The notes: generated by a model not told the origin, from the sequence alone. Shown: positions 23,549 to 36,345, numbered from the stretch's first letter. The stretch: 64,000 nt of DNA from Torreya grandis (GCA_037957365.1 JARHVA010000316.1:5502501-5566500); one strand, 5' to 3'. Program-made: numbers and translations.

Positions 23549-25119
23549 ATGACACTAATCGAGCCACGATAGTAAGAAAATGTTTTATTGTGTAAGTGGA
23601 CTATAAGTAGTGCTTGGGAGATGATAGTCAAATAGCTATTACGATCATAACGACTACAATGAAGAATCAAAATTTCTCAACAACGAAAGTAAATAAAGCC
23701 AAGAAAGAAAGCATCTAAAATAAGATGAAAGTGGATGAAGACTACAATAAATACATACATATTTTAGTTTTATTAATTGGAATAAAACATAAACATATAT
23801 ATCATATGAATTAAATAACATTAGGAGTATTGGATTTTTTATAAGTTAAGATGACCTAGCATTTGGGATTAAGAAATTAAACTATAAAATATGATTATAT
23901 ATTATTATTTGTTATGGATTTTTACTAGTATGTGTTTAAATTCATTTTAAGATATATTAGATGTCAGTATTTTAGTGATATTTCTTTTATCATATATTTT
24001 TGGTAAAAATTATAATTAAAAAAATACAGTTAATTTGAAAACTTCTTTAATAATTTATTAGTAAAATATGGAATGTTGAATTCAATTTATTTTTGTATTT
24101 AACCTCATTTCTTATTGATAATGTAATTTATTTTTTCATTGAATTTTTTCTCATATATTAAAATCATTTTTGTCTCCCAATTCTTATCAATGAGATATTT
24201 AGTGACTTAACAACTTAATCACATTAAAAAAGTACCGATTTTTTTTCAATACTTTAAATAATCTAAAAACTAATATGTTAAAAATAATTTTTCAAATTAT
24301 AACACTTTTTTTTATAAAATTCCTAGAAATAAATATAAATATCATATTCATATATACATATATACACACACACATACATATACATATATACAGAAAATTA
24401 TATTTTAAGGTTGTACATCCACTTTTTTGCCATCATTTCATTACCAAATATAACTGTAGAAACATTATTGTTTTCAAAATAAAAAATCATATAATAAAAT
24501 TTTAATTAAGATTATTATTATTTTTTGATTTCACCAATCAAAAAATAAAATTCGTGAAGTGTAATAAAATGCACCAAAATTATAACCAAAAAAAATTCCA
24601 GCTAACACTTTACTTATCTTACGTGCTTGGATGTGAGAATTATTCAACACAACATTACTTTAGCCAATTTACAAGTTATATTTGAAAGCTAAATACATTT
24701 TTTGAAAAAAAAAAAAAAATCAAATGCAATTTTTAAAAATCATTCTTCTATAATAGATTAGATTTATTAATTATATTATACAAACATGTGTCATAATAGG
24801 ATTTTAGTGTTGTTGCTTGAAAATAATATAATATAATGGATGTATTTATTTTAATATTTTTGGTGCAAAAATATGATATTTGAACATCTAAATATGGTAT
24901 TATTATTATTTTATAAGCTTAGTACAGATGTAGTTCATTAGTCGAAGGCGTTTTATGTGGGGAAGCATAGAAATATTCGTCTCGCAAAACAGAAAAAAAT
25001 CGTCCTCTGTACTGCTGCAACATGGGGGGAGGTAATACCTGGTCTGATAGTAATTTGATGGATGAAGATTTGTTTTTTGGTTTATTGTTACAGCTAACCC
25101 ATCATGAAGTCACGACTTT
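23549..25119. other. AT-rich stretch, no gene seen
   Basis: There are A/T runs and short TA/CA repeats near 24355-24390. A segment at about 24620-24670 resembles 61448-61500. Sequence at about 24930-25119 is less AT-rich and leads into the SMAX1-like fragment. Confidence 0.5.
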
Positions 25120-25573
25120 AAAAAAATAGTTGAGGCTGCCACTTCATGACGGCTTAGCTGCAACAATTTCCTACGGTATGCGTGCTTACACTCCCATGGT
25201 GGCATCTCCCCTCTACAGTGGTGGGAACTGGAAGTATCCTTCAATCACTCTCAACTGCCTGCCGCCACCGTCTCCCATGGTCATCCTTTTGTGTACAATG
25301 CACTCGTCACCACCCTCGAGAGAGCCCAATCATACTAGTGGTCGGGGTGTATTGAGAAGCAACAGACACAACTTCTAATGGGACTGAAGGTCGAGATAGA
25401 GTAGTTTTTCGTCACCATTTTAGACGATCCCAGAGTCAGGAAGGTCATGAGGGTGGCCGGGTTTTATACGACTTATGTTAAAGACAACATTGAGGACACT
25501 CTTACGAGTTCCAACGAGGCCATAGATTTGTCCTCTATTGTCAAATGTCAAATCTCATCAGAAACAAGCGACA
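25120..25573 (+). pseudogene. SMAX1-like (double Clp-N) gene fragment
   Basis: One plus-strand frame (codon starts in phase with 25168) reads FLRYACLHSHGGISPLQWWE, then VSFNHSQLPAA, YNALVTTLERAQ, CIEKQQTQLLMGLKVEIE and FFVTILDDPRVRKVMRVAGF. This order matches the N-terminal Clp-N region of SMAX1/SMXL proteins (FLRxAC..SHP, PLQ.RALEL.FN, ALxAALKRAQ, C.EQQQ.LL..KVE.E.L...ILDDP.V.RVMREA.F), nuclear repressors of karrikin and strigolactone responses degraded through MAX2. In-frame stops lie at 25147 (TGA), 25336 (TAG) and 25402 (TAG), so it is dead as read. The ATPase-like and EAR parts are absent. The frame then runs to a possible donor at 25574. A piece rather than a full copy, but clear. Confidence 0.75.
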
Positions 25574-25643
25574 GTAAGCTACAAATTCATGATGATAAAA
25601 TAATAAAGAAAAATTAAAACAAATTCTCTTCAAATATTTACAG
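25574..25643 (+). other. possible intron (70 bp) after the SMAX1-like fragment
   Basis: GTAAGC at 25574 and an A/T-rich run ending ATTTACAG at 25643 look like a short plant intron. Unspliced, the frame ends at TAA (25615-25617). Spliced, the codon AGA forms across the junction and reading continues without a stop to 26042. Known SMAX1 intron positions were not compared. Confidence 0.4.
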
Positions 25644-26044
25644 GATATGCACAAAATGACTTAAATAAGATTGTTGAAAATGAAAAAAATGAATTAGATA
25701 AGATTGGAGAAAATGGTTTTGTTGACAAGCCGTTGGAAACTTTGGGGCACATGCAACTGGAAGTTGACAGGTGCTCAACATTTTGCATTTTCAATTATTG
25801 TAGACCTGCAATTGCAAGAAATGAAATTCGTACCAAAATAAGACCTTTGGAACATGGTAAGGGAACTCATCAAACCATAATGGAAATGAGATTTTTTTGT
25901 CCTTTTTTTAAGCTTCGAGTGACCGTAGCTCCCATTTGTTTGATTAGCTCACTCGGATGTCTCATGCTTGCATGGGTAGTTGCATCTTTTTTATTTTATA
26001 TATATACATTGATAGGTGTTCCTACAATGATATTTACCGGATAA
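25644..26044 (+). CDS. unknown exon-like open frame with a C-terminal membrane segment
   Basis: Open for about 133 codons from 25644 to TAA at 26042-26044. The first part is charged (YAQNDLNKIVENEKNELDKI); the end is strongly hydrophobic (VAPICLISSLGCLMLAWVVA, SFLFYIYTLIGV) and would form one or two membrane helices. It is in phase with the SMAX1-like fragment across the proposed intron, but it does not resemble any SMAX1 part that I know. It could be the last exon of a chimeric gene or an unrelated membrane-protein exon. GGTAAGG at about 25857 might be another donor. No family recognised. Confidence 0.35.
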
Positions 26045-26149
26045 TTTTGTGTAATGATATAAATGTGCTAACATTTAATTATTTTAGAGCTGATAAAAAC
26101 TTACATCTATTTTTACTTTATTTATTTATTTACCCGTAATTATTTAATA

Positions 26150-26455
26150 ACATGATAGTTGAATTATAATTTTCTTATAATAATTTTATTTATAAAATTA
26201 AAAAATTAATTAAATTTTTTATAATAATTTTATTTACAAAATTAAAAAAAATAATTATATATTTATTATACAAGAACATATGATAGATGAATTATATTTA
26301 TTAATGTGTTAATTTTATTTACTGTAAAATAAAATAATTTATTTATTCATTATGACTAATTATATGATAGGAGAATTATATTTGTTATTGTCATAATTTT
26401 ATTTACTTTAAAATAAAAGAATTAGTTAATTAATTAATTAATTAATTAATTTATT
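26150..26455. repeat. AT-rich minisatellite with a TTAA run
   Basis: ATGATAG-(N)-GAATTATA followed by AATTTTATTTA.A.AAAATAAAA recurs at about 26152, 26280 and 26363. A perfect (TTAA)n run lies at about 26423-26451. Confidence 0.75.
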
Positions 26456-26465
26456 TATTTTAAAC

Positions 26466-29400
26466 TAAACTCATTGGGTACATCCCAATATTGATACACA
26501 TAAATGAGTTTTTAAGCATTCGATCATTGCGAATGTTATATAAAACAAAAAATTATGCAATATAGAAATTCTTTAATTTTTACATTTATAAATATAAGGG
26601 ATCATGTGAGTGCATATGCATAACATAAGAAACATAAATCCCACCACGTTTAATGTGTGTGACACATCTGAAAACTTTCTACCAACATTACAATTATCCC
26701 CATTATGACATATAGACATTCTTTAATTTTACCTTCCGTAAATATAAGATAGCTAAAAGTACATACACTGAGCATATGAATCATGAATATAACCACATTA
26801 AATATAGATAACACATCTCTAAAATTGATTGCAACATTAAAACTCTCCCATTACATGGATTCTCCTTTCATTTAGAAAAATACATAAGTTTATTCATGGA
26901 GGGAAGATGAAAAACATGAGTCCTAGGCACATTTGGTGGATGATTCACAAATAACTCCTGAATGCACTTAACCCTCTTTAAAGTTCACACAAACCCTTCT
27001 TTGGTGGAATAACACCTTACATATGAAAAAGCATATGGTGATCTATTTAATCTCTTAAAAAATTGGCCCAAATCAAGAACGTTGCATAAGGTTTATTGTG
27101 AAGGGTTGATGAGTACAACATGATTTTTATTTGATTCTGGGAAGGCTCCATGTTTGTTGTGTGAGTCAAATCATCACCACGATTCCACTTATATGGAGAC
27201 AAGACAATGAAGTTCCAACTTCTATATTGTAACATATTTGTGTCTTTCCTTCAAACAATAGCTTCATGATGATTTAGCTACAATAATTTTTTTTTTTAAA
27301 TTATTTTTTTGTGTGTCACAATTGAACATTTTCTTATGAGATGTAGGTTTCTAATTATCACAGTTGTGTGGTGGCCATCACAGTGACTAGTGGTAAAGTT
27401 GGTGCATGAATTATCATCTTCAATGCATCTCATATGAATCTAAGAAAGTCAACAGGTGTTGTGAAAGAATCCTGATAGATGTTTATGTTGTGGCATTAAG
27501 TTTGTATGTGGTGATTTTACGTTTTTGTAAAATATTGTGTTTAAATATATATTGAAATATATTATATTTCAGATTTAATATAAACATTTTTTTACAAATG
27601 AAATAATTAAGGTAAATTTGGATTCAATCTTGTATAAACTCATTGGACACATCCCAATGTTGACACACACAAATGAGTTTTTGAAGCATTCGATCATTAT
27701 GAGCACTGCATAAAATAAAAAATTGTACCATATAGAAATTCTTTACATTTTACATTTGCAAATATAAGGTATCATGTCAGTGCATATGCATAACATGAGA
27801 AACATAAATCCCACCACATTTAATTTGTGTGACACATTTGTAAACTTTCTATCAACATTACAATTCTCCCCATTGTGACATATAGACATTCTTTAATTTT
27901 ACCTTTTGTAAATATAAGATACCTAGGAGTACATATGCTAAACATATGAATCATGAATATAGCCACATTAAATATTGGTAACACATCTCCAAAATTGATT
28001 GCAACATTAAAAATTCCACATTACATGGATTATCCTTTCATTTAGAAATCACACAAGTTTATTCATGGAGGCAAGATGAAAGACACTAGTCCTAGGCATA
28101 TTTGGTGGATGATACACAAATAGCCCCCCAATGCACTCAACCCTCTTTAATTTTCACATGAACCCTTCTTTGGTGGAATGACACCTTGCATGTGAAAAAG
28201 CATATGGTGATCTATTTAATCTCTTTGAAAATTGGCCCAAATCAGGAATGTTGTACAAAGTTTATTGTGAAAGGTTGATGTGGACAACATGATGCTAATT
28301 TGATTTTGGGAAGGCTCCATGTTTGTTGTGTGACACAAATCAGCATTACGATTCCACTTATATGGAGACAACACAATGAAGTTCTAAATTATATATTGTA
28401 ACACATTTATGTCTTTCCTTCAAATAATAACTTCATGATGATTTAGCTACAATAATTTTAAAAAAAAAAATTGTGTCACAATTGATCCTTTTTTTATGAG
28501 ATGTAGGTATCTAATTATCACAATTGTGTGATGGTCATCATGGTGAGTAGTGGTGGTAGAGTTGATGCATGAATCATCATTGTCAATGCATGTATTTTGA
28601 ATCTAGGCAAGTAAATAGGTTTTATGCAAGATTCTTGATAGATGTCTATGTTGTGACATTAAGTTTGTATGTGGCACTTTTAAATCTTTTAAAATATTGT
28701 ATTTAAATATATATTGAAATATATTATATATTTCATATTTAATATAAATATTTTTTACAAATGCAATCATTATGGTAGATTTGGAGTTGATCTTGTATAA
28801 ACACATTGGGCACATCCCAATATTGATACACACAAATGAGTTTTTGAAGCATTCAATCATTGTGATCACTACGTAAAACAAAACATTGTGCCATATATAA
28901 ATTATTTACTTTTTATATTTAAAAATATAAGGGATCATGTGAGTGCATATGCATAACATGAAAAACATAAAGACCACCATAGTTATTGTGTGTGACACAT
29001 CTGAAATCTTTCTACCAATATTACAATTATCCCCATTGTGACATATAGATATTATTTAATTTTACCTTTCGTAAATATAAGATACCTAGGAGTACATATG
29101 CTGAGCATATGAATCATGAATATAGCCACATTAAATATTGGTAACCCATCTCTAAAATTTATTGCAACATTAAAAATGTCCCATTACATGGATTCCCCTT
29201 TCATTTAGAAAAGCACATAAGTTTATTCATGGAGGCAAGATGAAAGACACGAGTCCTAGTCACATTTGGTGGCTGATGCACAAATATCCCCCCAATGCAC
29301 TCAACCCTCTATAAAGTTCACAGAACCCTTCTTTAGTGGAATAAAACATTACATACAAAAAAAGTAGATGGTGATCTATTTAATCTATTTGAAAATTGGC

Positions 29401-29930
29401 CTGAATCAAGAATGTTTTACAAAGTTTACTATTAAGGGTTGATGAGGACAACATGATGTTGATTTGGTTCTGGGAAGGCTCTATGTTTGTTGGGTGACTC
29501 AAATGAGTACTATGATTCCACTTATATGGAGACTAGATAATGAAGTTCCAACTTATATATTTAATACATTTGTGTCTTTCCTTCAAACAATAGTTTCATG
29601 ATGATGTAGCTACGATAATTAAAAAATGAAAAACTATTTAATTTGTGTCACAATTGTGCCTTTTATTATGTGATGTAGGTTTCTAGTTATCATAGTTATG
29701 TGGTGGGCATCATGGTGACTAGTGGTGGCTAAGTTGGTACATGAATCATCATCATTAATTCATCTCTTGTGAATCTAAGAAAGTCAGTAGGTGTTGTTCA
29801 AGAACCCTGATATATGTTTATGTTATGGCATTAAGTTTGTATGTGGTGCTTTTACTTTTTTTTAAAATATTGTATTTAAATATATATTGAAATATATTAT
29901 ACATTTTAGATTTAATATTATATATATTCT
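26466..29930. repeat. three tandem copies of a ~1.16-kb unit
   Basis: The start word CATTGGGYACATCCCAAT recurs at about 26472, 27641 and 28803, and the rest stays collinear: TGAGTTTTTGAAGCATTC, GGATCATGTGAGTGCATATG, CCCCATTGTGACATATAGAC, GTTTATTCATGGAGGCAAGA, GAACCCTTCTTTGGTGGAAT, GGAAGGCTCCATGTTTGTTG, ending in ATATTGAAATATATTATA. Each unit also has an internal ~150-bp duplication (the ATTCTTTAATTTT…AACATTA segment twice). No coding frame is conserved across copies by eye. The first boundary is approximate. Confidence 0.9.
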
Positions 29931-29972
29931 AATATATAATATAATATAATATAATATAATATAATATAATAT
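29931..29972. repeat. (ATAAT)n microsatellite
   Basis: About eight pentanucleotide units end the 1.16-kb repeat array. Confidence 0.9.
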
Positions 29973-31284
29973 CTAGTGTATATAATATCATGTAAGATTT
30001 AAATATATGTATTACATATGAGCACACATCATCAAAATGGCAGTTTGGAGTCTCCTTATTTCTCTGGGATGCTCAGGTTTTTACGATTTATCATTCCTTT
30101 GTCATTGATAGCCGATGAATGCTCATATTTAGGGCCCCCTTTTTTTTAAGGAGGGGGCCCTTGCACCTATAATCAGATTTCACTATAAAGAATTATAAAT
30201 ATAAATAAATAACTAACCTCCTTCCTAGTTGATGTGGGACTAAAGTCCTAGAAATTTACAAAGAAAATCTATTTAAGAGCCAGGGCATATCTGAGCGATT
30301 CCATTTCATTAGATATTTCACTTGATCTATATGTAATTTAAACTTCATCGAGATTACTTCTTTATGTGCATAAAACTCTTTCAAACTCCTCTTGTGCTCT
30401 AACGTACTCTCTTTGAACTATATCGAGCTTGCCTTTCTACCATTGAATTTTTTATGCATGCTAACTAAGGTCATCATCTTGACTCCCATTGAATGCATAA
30501 TGTATTTCATTTAATATAATAGATATTAGCTATGCACTTGAGATCCTTGAAAAAACCCAAGCTCTAGGTCATTCTCATGTCTTTTATCCCATATTGACAA
30601 TGGTGTTATGTGGAGAACTCTTTAAGAACAACTAGCCAAGCATAATCATCTGTCTCCCAAAACCAATCTATAAGTAGGATAAGGTAAAATTACTACCAAT
30701 TTTTTTTCATAAGTCAATAGTTGAATATGCAAGACTTGGATCCATCAGAAAAGGGAATAGAGTTCCTAAGGTGGCAAGATATTTGATTCAATGTTTGCAA
30801 TTATTAAGGGTAGACAAGGACAACATGACATTAACTTTATTGTGACATGTTTTCATGTTTGATGTCTGACTCAAGTAAACATTATAATTCCAATTTTATG
30901 GAGAAAAGATAATAAGGTTCTAAAGTCTATATTATAACTTATGTTCATCTATGTGGACCCATAGTGAAGACTTAGATTAGTATCACACCCTTCTCCCATA
31001 CATATTGACTGACAGTGATACCATCACCCCATCACATCACCCTTATATCCTATTTTGGTCCATGTGGTTATTTTATGGCTACCAAGTGTCTTATTCATAT
31101 ATTCTTTGGGCTCTAGTGCATTTACACCTCATCTACTTTGTTCTCCAGGTTCACTATGTCATCTATTTTTTATTGTGTTGATAAAGTTATGCATACTCTC
31201 CTTGCCACTGTAAAGTGAATATATACAATATGGCCCCCTTCCTTGGAATAGGGGCCCTAATCACAACCATATAGAAATGTTGCC
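29973..31284. other. no gene seen; contains a GC-rich hairpin
   Basis: TTGATGTGGGACT at about 30220 is a phrase often seen in plant LTRs, but no element was delimited. A perfect 10-base inverted repeat (AGGGCCCCCT / AGGGGGCCCT) lies at 30131-30140 and 30152-30161, and GGGGCCC-type words recur at about 31224-31251. Confidence 0.5.
30131..30161. repeat. GC-rich hairpin, 10-bp arms
   Basis: Perfect arms around an 11-base T-rich loop, conspicuous in AT-rich DNA. Confidence 0.75.
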
Positions 31285-31760
31285 CCCTTATTATGCTATA
31301 TATACATTCTTTACTTTTTTCCTTTTATGAATAAAACAGAACCTAGGAGTGCATATGTATAACATGAAAAACATGATTCCTACAACATTATATGTTTATG
31401 AAATATTGTAAAACTTGATACCAAAATTATAAATGTCCCTATTGTGACATCTATACATTCTTTAATTTTACTCATTTTAAATAGAGGGGATCTTAGGATT
31501 GTTTATGCAAAATATGAAAATCATGAATATTGCCACATTAAATGTTGGTAACACATCTCCAAACTTAATACCATATTTACAAATTTATCTTTGCATGTAT
31601 TCTAATCTAATTTACATAAACACATTATTTTCTTTATGGAGGCAAGAGGAAAGACACAAGTCCAGGGCACATTTGATGGATGGAGTAAAAACAACCCCAA
31701 AAAACACTGGAGCCTCGTTATTCATCACATGAACCTAGTAATTCATCAAATGATTTGTAA
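31285..31760. repeat. degenerate relative of the 1.16-kb repeat
   Basis: It contains two of the internal sub-repeats (ACATTCTTTAATTTTAC…, GAGTGCATATG, CACATTAAATGTTGGTAACACATCTCCAAA) and the following GGAGGCAAGAGGAAAGACAC…TCC…GGCACATTTGATGGATG landmarks, in the same order as in 26466-29930. Confidence 0.75.
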
Positions 31761-32436
31761 AATAAACATGTCAAAATAATATAAATATGAACCATAAAAC
31801 AAACATGTAAAAACTAATCTCCATCTAATCTCTTTGAAGGGGATACACACTTCAATACCTAGAACAAGAAACAACACCCTACCAATAATCTTACAAACAA
31901 ACTGTTTAACTAATCTTGAACATAGGCTAATATAGAGAATTATCAAGACTTTAAAAATGCATAGGATGTTTAAGTAATGAATAAATCATGAGACAAAAAG
32001 CATATTATACCATTTAATTTTATTATTTCCAATTATATACAATTTATTATTTCCACCCTAAAAAAATGAGCATAAAATGTAAAATAAAAGTGTATCTAAA
32101 TTATCAATCATTATTAATTTAGACATACATGGGAAAAGATAATGCAAAAAATCAGGCTCAGTTGCATTATGCAATCCAAAGGATCAGATTAACTCACATC
32201 GATGCCTTCAATAATATGTACATATAATAAATACTAATTTTTATGTGTCCAGTAGTGATATTAGATATGTCCATACATGCTTCTATGCAAGAGTGGACAC
32301 ACGACCCTCAAAATATGAATCCTTCACTTTTAATGAGTTATATCCATGTATCTAAACAAAATATTACAATCTAAAAAACACATTCCACCATTGCATTCTT
32401 CAAAAAAACAATAATAAGTTTTCCACTACTAATAAA
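31761..32436. other. AT-rich stretch, no gene seen
   Basis: No Helitron 5' terminus could be identified here although the element body starts soon after. Confidence 0.4.
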
Positions 32437-34390
32437 TAGACACATGGATACAACCAATCACTTTTTCAAACTTGACACAAGTAAAGGGAATGCTTATTTA
32501 TCAGCTAAACATAATACTGTAGGTAATGTATGCACATGTTGGCAAATACAAATATAGTGGCCACACTATTAACTTTCCCCAAGATATATCATCCATTATT
32601 AGACAATAACCTCATTGAGCTAAAAATCTTGGCATCCTTGTGTTATGAAGAATTGGATCATATGAACAAACATATGATTGATTTTTTAGTATATCACATG
32701 TCATGTAGGCATTGATCTACAAAATTTAAAATCATCCCTAATATACAAATTCCTAGCTAGACCAAAAATCACTAGATACCCTATAAACAAAACCTGTTGA
32801 TATATATTTTCTCCTTCCACACACTGTTAGAGATGTTGTAGCTACAACCTTCAATGATGTATATTTTAATAACACCACAACTACACCTCATGTCCCTTAC
32901 TATCCTAAAATGTCATCTTTGATTGCATCCATTACACATGCACAAAGAGAGGTTGTAGATATAAGGGATTATGTGAACAATCTCAAAAATTGTAATCCAT
33001 CTATAATTGACTGGACCATTGTAAACAAGTCTACCATCAATGAGTAAAATAGTTAAGGCTTATTTTCTATGTATTTTCCTACTCTTTTACCAATAGGTGT
33101 TTGCATGCATCATCAATCACATATTTAAGAAAGTTCAACTCCATGAGTATGCTTTGCACTTAATTAGGTATAAATATAATTGGTTTGGAAGCCATCTATT
33201 CTTTTAATATTTTTTATTGAGCCTAATGATGCATCATCAATCATATCCAACATATATAATCTTTGCCAACAAAAACCTTGAGGAAAACTTCCCAGTTACA
33301 ATTTAATATTTGTGTGGGCAATTAAAACAAATGCCTGATTCAAGCATTATAGATCAACTTATGTGTATTGGGTCTTCTCTTAAAGGCACACATTCATTTT
33401 GGTCCAAATTAAAGAATGAGTTAATGGATGTGATTTACACAAATGGAATCCATTGTGTTATTCTTCACTCTAAGTGCAATAAACACTAGCTAGCTGAATA
33501 TACATAGAGTCATGCCAGCGACACAAACATCCCACCTACAAAATAATTCCTACTATAGAAATAAAAGAATAATTATGAATCCACATCTTGTATCTTCATA
33601 TATGGATAAAATATTTTCACTTATTTGTGAATAATTTCTACATAAGCATCTCCACAGTAAAGACTACTGGTGTATATAATCATATATATACTTTATTTTT
33701 AAACACTTAATAAGTATTGTAACTGCATCTATAACCATTATTAACATATTAGTCATTTATTTAAAGGTATGAATGGAAACATAGAGGCTCTGGACTCCTT
33801 AATGGATTACTATGGTTAGAAAATACACCTAACATAAACACATTTGACTAGGATGATTCTATTGAACTTGATTTTACAAGGAAATTATTTTATCACCATG
33901 TAACTACATGGAATCCATGCATCATTAAAATGGTTCATCAAAGAATATATCATTTTGATCTTGATAGTGCATGATTTGTCACCACTGATCATGTTTTCCC
34001 TACTTATCATACTAAAAACTATGAGGAACTTTTGAATCAAGTACAATGCCACACTGAATGGATTGAATCAACATGTCTGTGTCAAAAATGCATTGCTTTC
34101 CAATGCAGGCATAAATCCCCATGGTTAGTAAAACTAAACTCAATGATGTTTATCAATGATGAATGGTATGAAACTTATCTCATAACATGAAATGCTAACA
34201 GAGTTAGCATGTATAATATAAACATGCTCTCAATATGGTGTGCAAGTGTATATTACTAAGATGTTATTTGCCACCATGATATCCTCAAATATATAGGGAA
34301 TTGTGTAGTTAAGGATGAAAATAAATATGAAATCTACCATTATATGCTAACTAAAATATCATATACTATTATAATAGAGTGGCTAATAAT
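32437..34390 (+). pseudogene. Helitron Rep region, tandem copy 1
   Basis: Recognisable in order: an N-terminal segment at 32530-32715 (LLTFPKIYHPLLDNNLIELK), IIDWTIVNKSTINE near 32995, a relic of the Helitron_like_N start near 33330 (PDSSIIDQLMCIGSSLKGTH), YEWKHRGSGLLNGLLWLENT at 33769, HHVTTWNPC near 33896, NYEELLNQVQCHTEW near 34020 and the ILKYIGNC…KDENKYEIYHYML stretch near 34280. The last parts are the Rep domain. Where the catalytic HUH pair (GSxHIHG-like) should be, the sequence reads GSGLLNG, so the metal-binding histidines are lost. The tyrosine region also lacks the usual paired YxxKY. Several stops and frame changes. Confidence 0.8.
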
Positions 34391-36345
34391 AAATAAATAG
34401 ACACAAGGGTATAACCTACTACTTTGTAAAAATTGACACAAGTAAAGGAAATGATTATTTCTAAACTAAACCTAATACTATAGGTAATGCATGCGCATGG
34501 TGGGAAATACAAATATAGTGGTCACACTATTAACTTTCCCCAAGATATATCCTCCATTGTTAGAAAACAACCTCATCGAGCTAAAAATTATGGCATCCTT
34601 GTGTTATGAAGAATTTGATCATACAAAAAAACATATGATCGATTTGTTAGTAGATAGCATGTCATGTAGGAACTAATATAGAAAATTTGAAATGATCCCT
34701 ACTATGATTATGTATAACTAGATCAACAAGCACTAGATGCCCTAGAAACAAAAACTATTGATGTGTATTTTCTTCTTCCACACAATAGTATGGATGTTGT
34801 AGCTGTAGACTTCAATGATGTAGATTTTGATAACACCACAACTGCACCTCATGTCCCTCACTATCTTTAAATGTAATCTTTTATTTCATCCATTGCACAT
34901 GCACAAAAAGAGGTTGATGATATAAGGGAATATGTGAACAATCCCAAAAATTGTAAACCAAATATAATTGACTAGCCCATTGTAAACAAGTCTCCCATCA
35001 ATGAGTACAATAGTGAAGGCTTATTGTTTATGGATTTTCCTACTCCTCTAATAATAGGTGTTTGCATGTACAATCAATCACGTACTTAATCAAGTTCAAC
35101 TCTATGAGTATGCTTTGCACCTAATTAGGTATAAATATAATTGGTTTGGAAGCCATCCACACTTATAATATTTTTTTTGAACCTAATGATGCATCATTAA
35201 TCATAGCCAACATCTGTAATCTTTGCCAAGAAAAACCTTGAGGACAACTTCCAAGTTACAATTTAAAAGTTGTGTGGGTAGCTAACATAAATGCCTGATT
35301 CAAGCATTATAGATCAACATATGTGTATCGGGTCTTGTCTTAAAGGCACACATTCATTTCAGTCCAAATTAAACATGGATATAAAGGATATGAATACACA
35401 AATGGAATCCATGACACTATTCTTCACTCTAAGTGCAGCAAACACTAGTTGTCCAAATCTACATAGAGTCATGTTGACAACATAAACGCCCCACCTACAC
35501 AATAATTCCTACTGTAGAAATCAAAGCATAATTATGAATCCATATCTTGCATCTTCAAAAATGGATAAAATATTTTCACTTTTTCGTGAAGAATTTCTAC
35601 AAAAGCATCTCCACAATAAAGACTATTGGTATATGTAATCATACCTATAATTTGTTTTTAAACACTTAATAAGTATTGTAAATGCCTCTACAACCATTAT
35701 TAACATATTAGTCATTTCATTGAAGGTATGAATGGAAACATAGATGATTTGTACCCATTCATGAATTTATATTATTAGAAAATGCACCTACCATAAACAC
35801 ATTTGACTAGGATGACTCTCTTGAACTTGATTTTACAAGGAAGTTACATTATCACCATGTAACTGCATAGAATCCATGTAACATTGAAACACTTCATACA
35901 ATAATACATCATTTTGATCTTGATGGTGCATGCTTTGTCATCACTTATCATTATTTTTCTACTTATCATACTAAAAATTATGAGGAACTTTTGAATCAAG
36001 TACAATGCCACATCAAATATAGTGAGTCAACATGTCTATGTGAAAAAGGAATTGCTTTCCAATGCATGTATAAATCCACATGGCTAGTATAACCAAACTC
36101 AATGATGTTTATCTATGACGAATGACACTAAACTTATCTCCCAACATGGAATGATGAAAGAGTCAACATGTACAATACAAACATGGTCTAAATATGGTGT
36201 GCAAGCATATATTTCCAAGACATTATTTACCACCATGATATTCTCAAATATATAACAAATTATGTAGTTAAGTATGAAAATAAATATGAAAGCTAACACC
36301 ATATACTAATTAAAATATCATATACTATTGTCATAGAGTGGCTAA
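34391..36345 (+). pseudogene. Helitron Rep region, tandem copy 2
   Basis: Collinear with copy 1 over about 1.96 kb. An open piece at 34491-34676 matches the copy-1 N-terminal piece. IID-stop-PIVNKSPINEYNSEGLL follows, with TAG at 34973-34975 replacing a tryptophan codon. The Helitron_like_N segment at 35291-35485 is the clearest evidence: SLKGTHSF-like words then LFFTLSAANTSCPNLHRVM. YEWKHR-stop-FVPIHEF lies near 35730, so one histidine of the HUH pair may survive, and NYEELLNQVQCH near 35980. Both copies end in ATATCATATACTATT…ATAGAGTGGCTAA. Confidence 0.82.

Noticed and set aside
25130..25378. Plus-strand frame starting MRLPLHDGLAA as a gene
   Set aside because: It is out of phase with the clear SMAX1-like reading; a shadow frame.
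30210..30250. TTGATGTGGGACT phrase as an LTR or SINE
   Set aside because: The phrase alone is too common in plant repeats; no ends, primer site or partner copy were found.
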